Under the pieces are notes generated by a model. The model did not search any database. It saw only the letters and a program-made list of their open reading frames with translations, and was not told the DNA's origin. Positions 1 to 7,925 of a DNA stretch of 25,312 bases are shown in pieces (within the stretch, counting starts at the first letter, position 1; each line of letters starts with the position of its first letter). Source of the stretch: Pseudomonadota bacterium (GTDB lineage: Bacteria; Desulfobacterota; Desulfovibrionia; Desulfovibrionales; Desulfovibrionaceae); contig JAEYDL010000003.1 of assembly GCA_023403845.1 (NCBI GenBank), positions 1-25,312 on the forward strand, in the 5' to 3' direction. The translations under genes were made by a program, and so were the position numbers.

Positions 1-13
1 CAACTCGCTCTTC

Positions 14-28
14 ACTTGTCAAAGAACC
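14..28 (-). promoter_or_regulatory. boxA-like rRNA leader element
   Basis: The minus strand reads GGTTCTTTGACAA at 16-28, 10 of 13 identical to the E. coli rrn boxA antiterminator TGCTCTTTAACAA. It lies downstream of the four promoters, where an rRNA leader would place it. It also contains TTGACA, but any matching -10 would fall outside the window, so I favour boxA over a fifth promoter. Confidence 0.5.
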
Positions 29-79
29 AGAGGCATTTGCCCCTGCCGTCGAGGCGTTTTCCTCAGCGGCGAAGCCGGG

Positions 80-120
80 AACTTACTCCCGCCGGTTCGG
101 CTTGTCAACAACTTTTTTTC
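80..120 (-). promoter_or_regulatory. Tandem rRNA-type promoter P4 (nearest the left edge)
   Basis: Minus-strand TTGACA (103-108), 17-bp spacer, -10 TAAGTT (80-85), and an upstream run of seven A residues on the coding strand (113-119). The initially transcribed region CTTCGCCGCTG matches that of P1, suggesting the promoters arose by duplication. Confidence 0.78.
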
Positions 121-185
121 GTTCCCCGAAAGTTTTTTCGGAGCGCCCCACCCTTCGGCTTCCCTTCAGGCGGCGCAGAAGCGGG

Positions 186-226
186 AATCTATTCCGCTTC
201 ACTCAGCTTGTCAACAGTTTTTTCAA
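186..226 (-). promoter_or_regulatory. Tandem rRNA-type promoter P3
   Basis: Minus-strand TTGACA (209-214), exactly 17 bp, then -10 TAGATT (186-191). The upstream tract is A-rich (215-226) and the discriminator after the -10 is C/G-rich, as in stringently controlled stable-RNA promoters. Confidence 0.8.
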
Positions 227-296
227 CCCGTCCGGATTTTTTCAAACCCGGCGGCCAACCCTTCAGCCACCCCGAGGCAACTTGAAGCGTCTTTCT

Positions 297-337
297 ATCC
301 TGCCCCATCCAGAGCAGCCTGTCAACAACTTATTTTC
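297..337 (-). promoter_or_regulatory. Tandem rRNA-type promoter P2
   Basis: Minus-strand TTGACA (320-325), a 17-bp spacer and a weak -10 CAGGAT (297-302), with an A-rich upstream tract (326-337). The -35 region matches the other copies closely but the -10 is poor, so this may be a weak or decayed copy. Confidence 0.55.
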
Positions 338-434
338 AGAGAGCAAAAAAAACAACCGCCTTGTCGCTCAGCAGTCTCCCGCGGAGACCCGCACTCTTGC
401 AACTGGAACTTCCGTCCCGCAGCGGCGAAGACGG

Positions 435-486
435 TTTATGCACCTCTGCTCCACTCCTGTCAACTCCTTTTTTGCAATTTTTTTCC
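435..486 (-). promoter_or_regulatory. Tandem rRNA-type promoter P1 (most upstream of four)
   Basis: On the minus strand a perfect -35 box TTGACA (458-463) is followed by a 17-bp spacer and a -10 box CATAAA (435-440). The stretch upstream of the -35 box (464-486 on the window strand) is rich in A tracts on the coding side, like an UP element. The sequence just after the -10 box is GC-rich and contains CTTCGCCGCTG, which recurs in P4. Transcription would run to the left edge. Confidence 0.75.
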
Positions 487-725
487 AGTATCCCGAAAAC
501 GATCCTTCCAGGCTCGAATGCTTATTTTATAACACAAGGACATTCTAACGCTTTTTTCCTTCTTGCCGATTGCACTGGAGCAGCGTATTACGGTGTCATC
601 TTCTTTGCACAGGACTCGGCAACGACGTTTCTTTCCCTACAGACGTCGGGAGCGACGCGAACACCGAGTGGGACAGCGCATAATCCACGTCATGTCCCTT
701 CCCTCACTCGAACCCACAGATTCCT

Positions 726-3700
726 ATGCAACAGCCCTTGTTCCGCACACGCCGCCTTCTCGTTTTCGCATACGGCATTCTTTCCCTCCTTCTTTTCCCC
801 GCGTACGCGGTCTCCGAACCGCAGGACGGGCAGCCCGCCCTGCAGGCGCAACAGGAACAGACGCCAGATCCTGCAATCCAGCAGGCTCTGGCCAGCAGCG
901 CGAGGGAAACGCCCCTCGCCGTCGGCCGGCAACTCCCTGTCCCACCTCCAGAGGTTCAGCCTCTGCCTGTCGACGACGACGTCCCGCTCTCCATGCAGTG
1001 GCTTCCCGACGAGCAGGGAACGCTGACCCTTCATGACATCCTGACGCCGGAAAATCAGAAGGCTTTTGCCCCTTATATGGAGGAAAGCCTGCCGCGCAAG
1101 ACTGGCGCCTTCTGGCTGCGCCTGCCTCTGACCGGCCCCTTCCCTGCGGAACCGGTTCTGGATCTGAATACGCGCATCGCGGATCAGCTCCCTGACATTC
1201 CCCAGGTCTGGCTCGCCCAGTCCGATGGAACCGGCGCTCCCCTTCGTTCCACCAGCAATGGCCTGTACCCGCTGCCGTCTTCCGTTTCGGAAGGATCGGC
1301 CATTTATCTCCGGGTCAACGGACTCCCAGCTCCCGGATTCGAGCCGTCGCTGATCAGCAAGGCATCCATCGGTCTTGCGGACGAAATGGGCGAGGCCATT
1401 CTGCTTGCCGTACTGGCCGTCACCCTGTTCATCTGCCTGCTGCGCGGACTTACCGAGCGCCGTGAATGGCGCATGTGGGCCGCGCTCTATATAGGAGCCA
1501 TCTGGGTCCAGTCCTTCTGGGGTCTGCCCGGCACCAGCGCGGGCGTCGTCAGCCGCTGGGATCTGCCCGGATTGCTCGCCCCCGGCGTCGCGCTGCTGAT
1601 CCTTCCTCATGTGGGAAGACACATCATGCAAACCCGGGATCACGCCCATATTCTTGACCTCCTGTATATCCTTCTCGGTCTTGCAGGCATGACGCTGGCC
1701 GCCGTTCCCCTGATTCCCGACTACGCATGGACGCTGCGCTATCTGCCGTTCTGGCCCCTGTTCACCCTCCTGCTGCTTCCAGTCTGTCTGGTGGCCTGCC
1801 TGCGCCGTCTGCCAGGAGCCAAACGCTTCTTCCTCATCTGCCTGCTGCCGCCCCTCGGCATTCTTGCCCCCATCTCGCTGTCCATTCCAGAGAACACGTG
1901 GCTTACCACGGGAGTCATCACGCTTCTTCCGGCCATCGGCCTGACCTTGAGCGCCCTGTTCTCCGCCCTGTTCCGCAGTCCTAAGCCCCTTCCCGTGCCG
2001 AATCGCAAAAAGGGCAATCGCCGCACCGAAGAAAAAACGCGCGCCAATACCGCAGCCCTCAGTCTTGACGCGCCGCTGAGCATGGGCGACGAAGGCATGC
2101 CCGAACTCATTCTTCGCAGTCCGGACGAACCGGCTCCGGCAAGACCGGCTGTTCTTGAACCGGCTCTGCCCGTCAACGAGGCCCTCCGGCATGAGGCAGG
2201 TTCCAGACCCATTCTGCCTGGAGCCTTGCGGACCACGCTGACCTCGGGACAGGTGGAAGGTCTTCTGCGTGCGCCGCTTGACGCGCTTCTGAGGGAAATT
2301 TCCGCCCTCGACCAGATGTATCTGAGTCCGGAAGCCAGAGTACGGCTTGAAGCCCTGAGCCGGGCGGGGAAAACCCTGACCGGGCTGATCGGCAACATGT
2401 CCCGTACCGCTGTCCAGCCGGAAAAGGCGCAGGACCCCCAACTGACCGAAACCTTCGATCTGAATCAGCTGCTGCTGGAAGTTCATGACGCCGTGGAAGA
2501 ACAGGCTGAGGCCAAGAACCTCGGACTGACCTGGTTCACCGCGCCCCACCTGCCGCGCTATTACGACGGCCAACGAGTCCAGCTTGCGGAAGTTCTCGAA
2601 ATGCTGACGGAAAGCGCCGTACTGGCTACGGAGCGCGGCATGGTGCAGATTCGCGCGCAACGCGTTCCCGAAAGTACGGACCCCGGACACCTGCTATTTA
2701 CTGTTTCCGATACGGGTGCGGGAACGCCCCCGTTCTCCCGCAGCTCTCTGGCCTTCGTCCGAGCCTGGGAACTCGCCGCCGCCGGCGGAAACAGCGTTTC
2801 TCTGACCTGCAAGCCCGAGGGAACGACCGTCTCCTTCAGCATGCATCTGACGGTGCGTTCGGCCGAAGTGCCTCTGGTCAAGCCCGAAACGCCGGACAGG
2901 GCCCTGCTCGCCAAGCTCCCCGCCAGCTCCCTGCGCATCCTCGTCGCAAGCGGCGTTCCGGCCAATCGACAGCTTCTGGCCTATTATCTGGATGAACTGC
3001 CACACGAAATCCTTGAAGCCCGCAACCCGGAAGAAGCCCAGCAAATCTACTGCAACGCCCCGGGCGCACTGATCATCTTTGATGACGACATGCCGGAGGA
3101 AAGCATCGCAAAGGCCGTCGCGGCCATTCGCATCTTTGAAGGAGAGCACAACTTTCCTCTGGCCTCCATACTGGCGCTGGTTTCCAACGACGCGCAGGCC
3201 ATTCGTCTGCGCCGCGCCGGTTGCACGCATACGCTCATGAAGCCGGTGGTGCGTAAGGAACTCCGGCATCTGACGCTTCGCCTTGCGCCTGTCCCCAGGA
3301 AAAAAGATGCCGGACTGATCGAGGATGCGCGGCCTGGCGAGACTCCTGCCGTCCCCGGAACCCCCGAAACGCCCGTCGCGTCCCGGTCCGGACTCCCACT
3401 GCCCGACGCCGCGCCTGCGCAGGAAAAACGCCCCGGGCTGCTGGCCCGTCTGTTCAAACGCAAAAAATCATCCGAAAAACAGCCGGAAACGGTTCTCGAG
3501 CTTCAACCGGAAGCGCCCGCGCCGGAAAAGGGGAAGCTGTCCAGCGTAGGCGATCCGATGCCCATCCCCCGCGCCGCTGCGCTCGGGGAAACCCGGCCTG
3601 AAACGCCAAGCGCTCCGGCCGCCGCGCCCTCCCAGGAGCAGCCGCCAAAAGCGCCGGAACGCGAAGAGCGGCGGCAGCTCCGCAGACGCCAGCCGGCCCC

Positions 3701-4781
3701 GGCCGTGCGCGCTGCCTTCCCGGATGATCTGCCGCTGCCTTCAGGCGAGTGGGTCGGAGAACCCATGCCCATTTCCTCGGGGACAGGCACGGCCAATGCA
3801 GCCGGAAGCAATACCTTGAAGCGGGAAAATACGACCTTCGCCGCTCCCCCGGACAGCATCGAATGGGTGGGCGACCCCATGCCTGTTACCCGAAAGACTC
3901 CAGTCTCCCGGGAAACGGAAACGCCCCTGTCCCTGAAGCCTCTGGACGAGTCTGCTCGGAAACAGTCCGCTCATTCGGAAGCGCCCATTGAGCTCGTGGA
4001 ATGGGTAGGCGAACCCATGCCCATTCCCAAGAAAAAAGACGCGCCCCTGACGTTGACGGCTCCGCGGACCGGCCTTGAGCTTGTCGATACGCCGCTGGAA
4101 CTGCATGCCGACGCACCTTCGGATCAGATCATTACCCTGACTCGACAGGTCGAGGAAACGAAAGCTTCCCCGGCTCATTCCGCCGATGCCGCGGAATTGC
4201 CCGACCTGTTCGGTCCGGTCTCCGAAAGCTCCTCCGGCAATCTGAGGTTCATGGAAACGATCGTGGAACTCGGCGACCCCGTAGATGCGCCCGATCCAGA
4301 AGCGCGGATGGAAGTTGATGCGGATACGGCAACCAGCGGGGAAGAAAACCGACCTGCGCCGCACCCCGGCCAGAAAGGCGGGAAAACCGACGGCGATCAG
4401 GAAAAACAGGAACGAAACGAACAGGAAGCAACCGACGAGCTCATTTCCGATGCGACAGCGGACAAGACGTCCGTCTGCGGGGAAGAGTCCGCTCCCGGCG
4501 ACGATTCCGACGCAACAATCCAGTGCCTGCTGCGGGAACTGGACGTAGCACTGGAGCAGATCGTCATCGGCCAAAAGCGCAACGACGCGAAGGAAGTGCG
4601 CAAGGCGGCGGCACGCATCGCAAAGCTGGCGGAAACCTTTGATCTCCGCGTCCTTGACGACCCGGCGCGCTGCATCGAAATGGCGGCGGAGGGAGGTGAC
4701 ATGGAAGAAATTGCGCAGCTGATTCCTGATCTGACCGCGGCTGTAGCCCGTAACCGCGCCTCCTTCGAAGAAACGGTCTGA
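726..4781 (+). CDS. 7TMR-DISM-type membrane sensor with degenerate histidine-kinase, receiver and Hpt-like modules
   Basis: A 1351-residue inner-membrane signalling protein. Residues 1-29 form a signal peptide (RR, hydrophobic core, AYA cleavage-like end). Residues 90-220 resemble the extracytoplasmic 7TMR-DISMED2 domain and are followed by seven hydrophobic segments (about 222-241, 249-267, 280-297, 309-330, 337-358, 367-385, 393-414). The cytoplasmic part has a HisKA-like helix pair (509-560), an ATPase-like fold (577-710), a receiver-like domain (735-852), a Pro/Glu-rich linker with repeated WVG(E/D)PMP motifs (940-1186) and an Hpt-like helical end (1264-1345). The H-box His is replaced by Gly (LLRAPL context), the N-box Asn is lost although DTGAG (662-666) remains, the receiver acidic pair is Ala-Ser (741-742) although D786 and K839 are kept, and the Hpt His position is Ala. 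It probably signals by conformation or binding rather than phosphotransfer. No strong ribosome site precedes the start; the signal peptide supports it. Confidence 0.85.
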   Translation: MQQPLFRTRRLLVFAYGILSLLLFPAYAVSEPQDGQPALQAQQEQTPDPAIQQALASSARETPLAVGRQLPVPPPEVQPLPVDDDVPLSMQWLPDEQGTLTLHDILTPENQKAFAPYMEESLPRKTGAFWLRLPLTGPFPAEPVLDLNTRIADQLPDIPQVWLAQSDGTGAPLRSTSNGLYPLPSSVSEGSAIYLRVNGLPAPGFEPSLISKASIGLADEMGEAILLAVLAVTLFICLLRGLTERREWRMWAALYIGAIWVQSFWGLPGTSAGVVSRWDLPGLLAPGVALLILPHVGRHIMQTRDHAHILDLLYILLGLAGMTLAAVPLIPDYAWTLRYLPFWPLFTLLLLPVCLVACLRRLPGAKRFFLICLLPPLGILAPISLSIPENTWLTTGVITLLPAIGLTLSALFSALFRSPKPLPVPNRKKGNRRTEEKTRANTAALSLDAPLSMGDEGMPELILRSPDEPAPARPAVLEPALPVNEALRHEAGSRPILPGALRTTLTSGQVEGLLRAPLDALLREISALDQMYLSPEARVRLEALSRAGKTLTGLIGNMSRTAVQPEKAQDPQLTETFDLNQLLLEVHDAVEEQAEAKNLGLTWFTAPHLPRYYDGQRVQLAEVLEMLTESAVLATERGMVQIRAQRVPESTDPGHLLFTVSDTGAGTPPFSRSSLAFVRAWELAAAGGNSVSLTCKPEGTTVSFSMHLTVRSAEVPLVKPETPDRALLAKLPASSLRILVASGVPANRQLLAYYLDELPHEILEARNPEEAQQIYCNAPGALIIFDDDMPEESIAKAVAAIRIFEGEHNFPLASILALVSNDAQAIRLRRAGCTHTLMKPVVRKELRHLTLRLAPVPRKKDAGLIEDARPGETPAVPGTPETPVASRSGLPLPDAAPAQEKRPGLLARLFKRKKSSEKQPETVLELQPEAPAPEKGKLSSVGDPMPIPRAAALGETRPETPSAPAAAPSQEQPPKAPEREERRQLRRRQPAPAVRAAFPDDLPLPSGEWVGEPMPISSGTGTANAAGSNTLKRENTTFAAPPDSIEWVGDPMPVTRKTPVSRETETPLSLKPLDESARKQSAHSEAPIELVEWVGEPMPIPKKKDAPLTLTAPRTGLELVDTPLELHADAPSDQIITLTRQVEETKASPAHSADAAELPDLFGPVSESSSGNLRFMETIVELGDPVDAPDPEARMEVDADTATSGEENRPAPHPGQKGGKTDGDQEKQERNEQEATDELISDATADKTSVCGEESAPGDDSDATIQCLLRELDVALEQIVIGQKRNDAKEVRKAAARIAKLAETFDLRVLDDPARCIEMAAEGGDMEEIAQLIPDLTAAVARNRASFEETV
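3543..4025 (+). repeat. In-frame repeat encoding WVG(E/D)PMP(I/V) in the signalling protein tail
   Basis: Four copies are translated in frame: SVGDPMPI (residues 940-947), EWVGEPMPI (1008-1016), EWVGDPMPV (1046-1054) and EWVGEPMPI (1092-1100). A decayed ELGDPVD copy follows near 1181. They are separated by low-complexity Pro/Ala/Glu linkers of about 30-60 residues. Regular spacing of a conserved short motif in disordered sequence suggests docking sites for a partner protein. Confidence 0.85.
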
Positions 4782-4792
4782 CCTGCTCTTCA

Positions 4793-4846
4793 CGAAATGG
4801 AAAAGCCGGTTTCAGCTCTGGAGCTGAAGCCGGCTTTTCCATTTCG
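4793..4846. terminator. Long bidirectional terminator hairpin
   Basis: Bases 4793-4818 and 4821-4846 are complementary over 26 positions with a single G-U-type mismatch. A/T-rich stretches inside the stem (AAAA/TTTT) allow it to act on either strand. It sits between the convergent ends of the sensor gene and the FKBP gene. Confidence 0.85.
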
Positions 4847-4863
4847 GGGGAGGCTCCCTTCAA

Positions 4864-5286
4864 TTACTTGATATCGACAACTTCAATGTCAAACGTCAGA
4901 TCTTCGCCGGCCAGAGGATGGTTGGCGTCAAGGACAACCACCTTGTCGGTGACATCCACGATTTCCACTTCCATGTCTCCGTCGTCGGTCGCGATCTGCA
5001 GCATCATGCCCACCTCGGGCTTGATGTTCTCGGGCACGTCGCTCAGGGGAACTTCCATCATCAGTTCATCAAGGTGCTCGCCGTATGCTTCGGCGCAGGG
5101 GATGGTAACCGTGAACCGATCACCCTTTTCGTGCCCGATCAGCGCCTCTTCGAAACCAGAAATCAGACTCTCGTCGCCGAGGGTGAATTCCAAGGGTTCA
5201 CGTTCGCGGGAAGAATCGAACACTTCACCATCGGTGAAGGTTCCTGTATAATGAACACGGACGGTATCGCCATCTTTGATAGCCAT
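4864..5286 (-). CDS. FKBP-type peptidyl-prolyl cis-trans isomerase (SlyD-like)
   Basis: A 140-residue cytoplasmic prolyl isomerase and likely folding chaperone. The N-terminal FKBP core has VHYTGTFTDGEVFDSS, followed by the SlyD-type insert-in-flap domain (about residues 65-125, with AYGEH at its start) and a return to the FKBP fold in ANHPLAGEDLTFDIEV. It lacks the His/Cys-rich C-terminal tail of E. coli SlyD, so nickel delivery is not indicated. AAGGAG precedes the ATG by about 8 bases. It is convergent with the sensor gene and divergent from lysA. The family call is firm; slyD orthology is less so because several SlyD-like paralogues exist in this group. Confidence 0.93.
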   Translation of the reverse strand: MAIKDGDTVRVHYTGTFTDGEVFDSSREREPLEFTLGDESLISGFEEALIGHEKGDRFTVTIPCAEAYGEHLDELMMEVPLSDVPENIKPEVGMMLQIATDDGDMEVEIVDVTDKVVVLDANHPLAGEDLTFDIEVVDIK

Positions 5287-5318
5287 GAATGGGCTCCTTG
5301 CTAGGGTTGAAGTTTTTT

Positions 5319-5348
5319 TACCATGTCCTCACCGGACCGGAATGTCAA
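5319..5348 (-). promoter_or_regulatory. Possible promoter of the FKBP gene
   Basis: A perfect minus-strand TTGACA (5343-5348) lies about 60 bases upstream of the FKBP start. The -10 is unclear: at 17-18 bp only CATGGT or ATGGTA fits. Called on the -35 and position alone. Confidence 0.35.
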
Positions 5349-5528
5349 ATAGTCTCTGAGCAACAATCCCTTTCCGCAGCACCGGATGCCCAGGAACCGG
5401 CCGTTTCCAGCCACCTGCGCGTTCTCTCTCCAGACAAGGTCTGCCTCCTGTCCCTTCTCCTTACGCTTCCTTCTCTTCCGGATTATCCAGCGGACCTGCA
5501 ACGCCTCCGACTGGCGTCAATCTTTCTA

Positions 5529-5556
5529 TTGACAGCGAAAGCCATACTGATACTTT
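5529..5556 (+). promoter_or_regulatory. Candidate lysA promoter
   Basis: TTGACA (5529-5534), a 16-bp spacer and TACTTT (5551-5556), about 40 bases before the chosen lysA start. The -35 is perfect, the -10 is mediocre. Confidence 0.45.
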
Positions 5557-5594
5557 TGCCCGCGCAACCTTTTGCCTTCATAAGGAAAACAAGC

Positions 5595-6872
5595 ATGCCA
5601 AACGTCCGCTCGGAACAAACAGACAAGGTCGATTTCTTCGGCAAGACCACGCCGCTCGAACTGGTGAAAACCTATGGCACGCCGCTGTACGTCTACAATG
5701 AAAACGTACTCCGCCGGCGTTGCCGCGATCTGCTGGGGCTTTCAAGCCTTCCCGGCTTCCACGTGAACTATTCGGCCAAGGCCAATACCAACCCAGCTCT
5801 GCTGCGCATCATCCGTGAGGAGGGCTGCCACGCCGACGCCATGTCTCCGGGCGAACTGTACATCAACAAGCTCGCCGGGTTCACCTCCCGGGATCTCGTC
5901 TACGTGTGCAACAACGTCTCCGCCGAGGAGATGCGCAACGCCGTGGAAAACGGTCTGCTGGTCAGTGTGGACTCTCTGTCTCAGCTTGATCTGTACGGAC
6001 AGGTCAATCCGGGCGGCAAGGTCATGATCCGGATCAACCCCGGCATCGGCGCAGGCCACCACAAAAAAGTGGTGACCGCAGGCAAGGAGACCAAGTTCGG
6101 GATCGACCTTTCCTGCATGGAAGAAGTACGCGCCATCCTCGCCAGACATGATCTGACGCTGGCTGGACTCAATCAGCACATCGGTTCGCTGTTCATGGAA
6201 GCGGACGGCTATCTCGACGCCATGGACGTAATGCTGCACTTTGTGCGGACCAATCTGGCCGATCTTCTCCCCGGCATTGAAACCATCGACTTCGGCGGCG
6301 GCTTCGGCATCCCCTATCACAAGTACGAGGGAGAGGCCCGCCTCGACATGGCCGACCTCGGAACCCGCCTGCATGCCAAACTCGTCGCATGGGTTGAGGA
6401 GACCGGATATAAAGGGCGCTTTTTCATCGAACCCGGGCGATATGTCGTCGCCGAGTGCGGCGTCCTGCTTGGTTCGGTATACGCAACCAAGAACAACGGA
6501 CCCAACCGCTATGCAGGAACGGATCTCGGCTTCAACGTCCTGGTCCGCCCAGCCATGTATGACTCCTTCCATGATGTGGAAATCTATCGGGAAAATGGAA
6601 CTCCCGATCATGAACTCGTGGAACAGACCGTCGTGGGCAACATCTGCGAAAGCGGCGACATTCTGGCCAAGAAACGTCTTCTTCCTCTGATTCAGGAGGG
6701 AGACGTCCTCGGCATTCTTGACGCCGGCGCCTACGGATTCGTCATGTCTTCCAGCTATAATCAGCGTCCCCGCGCCGCCGAAGTGCTCATCACCAGCGAC
6801 GGCACGCCCAGACTGATCCGCCGCCGCGAAACGCTGGAAGATCTCGCCAGACAGTTCGTGGATCAAGAATAA
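5595..6872 (+). CDS. lysA: Diaminopimelate decarboxylase
   Basis: A 425-residue PLP enzyme that decarboxylates meso-diaminopimelate to L-lysine, the last step of lysine synthesis. The alanine-racemase-like barrel carries the PLP lysine K62 in NYSAKANTN, the HIGS motif, and the phosphate-binding GGGFG loop. The C-terminal sheet domain supplies CESGD and DAGAYGFVMSSSYN. The start at 5595 is chosen because AAGGAA lies 8 bases upstream and because the family normally starts shortly before the TPLYVY motif. A longer open frame reaching back to 5289 has no homologous sequence. It is monocistronic or leads its own unit, with an inverted repeat about 80 bases past the stop. Confidence 0.96.
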   Translation: MPNVRSEQTDKVDFFGKTTPLELVKTYGTPLYVYNENVLRRRCRDLLGLSSLPGFHVNYSAKANTNPALLRIIREEGCHADAMSPGELYINKLAGFTSRDLVYVCNNVSAEEMRNAVENGLLVSVDSLSQLDLYGQVNPGGKVMIRINPGIGAGHHKKVVTAGKETKFGIDLSCMEEVRAILARHDLTLAGLNQHIGSLFMEADGYLDAMDVMLHFVRTNLADLLPGIETIDFGGGFGIPYHKYEGEARLDMADLGTRLHAKLVAWVEETGYKGRFFIEPGRYVVAECGVLLGSVYATKNNGPNRYAGTDLGFNVLVRPAMYDSFHDVEIYRENGTPDHELVEQTVVGNICESGDILAKKRLLPLIQEGDVLGILDAGAYGFVMSSSYNQRPRAAEVLITSDGTPRLIRRRETLEDLARQFVDQE

Positions 6873-7281
6873 AAAGCCGCGGCTCCCATTCATCCTTCAC
6901 CGGGACTTTCCGAAACCATCCGGAATATCCCGTTTCCTGCTCTTTCCGCAACAATTTTCCGGAAGGGGACTTTCCCCTTCCGGAAAATCCGCATTCCGGG
7001 CCTCCACGCCGTACCCCCCCGTTCCCTTTTTGTGCAGCCGCCGTTCTCCGACTTGCCAATCGCGGACAAATCCTTATCTATGGGCAGGCACGGCAGGAAA
7101 CTCGGACTCCGATGGCATCCGCAGAGCATAACGCGAACGGTCATCTCTCGTCTGTACGCAGGGAGCAGCCCCGAATCCCGGCCTGTCCGTCGAAGATCGA
7201 GGATTATTGCGGTCAAGGGCATCGGGCACAGGGCAGATCCGCCCAATTTTCAAAGTATCCGTCAACAAGTTGTCTTCCCGT
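6873..7281. other. lysA-trmL intergenic region
   Basis: Holds the perfect inverted repeat at 6954-6988. A possible weak promoter, TTGCCA (7053-7058) with TATCTA (7075-7080) at 16 bp, lies some 200 bases before trmL. No credible protein was found in 6990-7281, and I recognise no known riboswitch fold. Confidence 0.5.
6954..6988. terminator. Perfect 15-bp inverted repeat after lysA
   Basis: Bases 6954-6968 and 6974-6988 pair perfectly over 15 bp around a 5-base loop (ACTTT). A T-run after the stem is absent on the plus strand, so this may be an imperfect terminator, an RNA stabiliser, or a protein-binding dyad. Confidence 0.5.
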
Positions 7282-7749
7282 ATGGATATTGTACTCTTTC
7301 AACCGGAAATTCCCCCCAATACGGGAAACGTAGCGCGTCTGTGCGCGGCCATGGACGTGAATCTTCATCTGATCGAACCGCTGGGCTTCAAGCTGGAGGA
7401 TCGATACCTCAAGCGGGCCGGACTGGATTACTGGCCTCATGTACGCATGCAGGTATGGCCGGATCTCGGGGCCTATCTGCAGGCGGCGGGCAGAGGCAAG
7501 CGTCTGGTTCTGACCAGCGCCCGCCGAGGAGAGCCACTCCAGCATTTTACGTTCACCCGAGACGACGCACTGGTCTTCGGACGGGAAACCTCCGGTCTTC
7601 CGCCAGACGTTCTGGCGCTGTCCGAACATCGGGTACGCATACCCATCCGCAATCAGGTCCGCAGCCTCAACCTATCCACCGCCGCGGGCATCGTCCTGTT
7701 TCAGGCATTGGCCGGCACGGGACTGCTGGACGAAACCATCCCCTCCTGA
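7282..7749 (+). CDS. trmL: tRNA (cytidine/uridine-34 2'-O)-methyltransferase, SPOUT family
   Basis: A 155-residue SpoU/SPOUT methyltransferase, the length expected for TrmL, which methylates the wobble ribose of tRNA-Leu isoacceptors using S-adenosylmethionine. It has the three SPOUT motifs: NTGNVARLCAA (about residues 12-22), FGRETSGLP, and RIPIRNQVRSLNLSTA, which forms the cofactor knot. The start at 7282 (MDIVLFQPEIPPNTGN) matches the family N-terminus. An in-frame extension to 7207 adds unrelated residues. The ribosome site is weak. A GC hairpin terminator follows within 25 bases of the stop. Confidence 0.93.
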   Translation: MDIVLFQPEIPPNTGNVARLCAAMDVNLHLIEPLGFKLEDRYLKRAGLDYWPHVRMQVWPDLGAYLQAAGRGKRLVLTSARRGEPLQHFTFTRDDALVFGRETSGLPPDVLALSEHRVRIPIRNQVRSLNLSTAAGIVLFQALAGTGLLDETIPS

Positions 7750-7772
7750 TAGGGGAATCCGCCGAAGGAATT

Positions 7773-7793
7773 GCCGCCTCCGGCGGCTTTTCG
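7773..7793 (+). terminator. Terminator after trmL
   Basis: GCCGCC (7773-7778), loop TCC, GGCGGC (7782-7787), then TTTT (7788-7791). Confidence 0.65.
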
Positions 7794-7925
7794 CGCTTTT
7801 GCCGTAAAATCCGCGCCGGACTGTCCGCGAAGGGACAGAATTTCTGGAACGCGGCCTGTCCGTTTCGCCTTCGGTTCCTCTCTCCTCCTTCGCAAACCGC
7901 CTCCATCAGGAACAAGGAAACGTCC

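Larger units (their letters stand above)
1..725. other. Non-coding region: rRNA-type promoter array and leader of the 726 gene
   Basis: Bases 1-486 hold the minus-strand promoter array and boxA-like element. Bases 487-725 have no convincing gene. A TATAAC-like -10 near 526 on the plus strand could serve the gene at 726, but its -35 is poor. Open frames in this block have the biased composition of the promoter repeats and are not believable proteins. Confidence 0.7.
5287..5594. other. Divergent FKBP-lysA intergenic region
   Basis: This 308-base region between divergent starts holds a candidate promoter for each gene. A frame open from 5289 runs into lysA, but its translation before residue 103 has no similarity to LysA and no ribosome site, so I treat it as non-coding. 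Confidence 0.65.

Noticed and set aside
16..548. Small open frames over the left-edge promoter array
   Set aside because: They follow the repeat unit of the promoters and have no ribosome sites or family features.
690..2690. Long minus-strand open frame opposite the sensor gene
   Set aside because: It is antisense to a clear signal-peptide and membrane-protein frame and its translation is low-complexity Gly/Arg/Gln sequence without domains.
5289..5594. N-terminal extension of lysA
   Set aside because: No family similarity, overlaps the promoter, and a good ribosome site precedes the ATG at 5595.
7032..7925. Long N-terminal extension of the MATE protein
   Set aside because: It runs through trmL in another frame; the ribosome site before 7926 and the family N-terminus decide the start.
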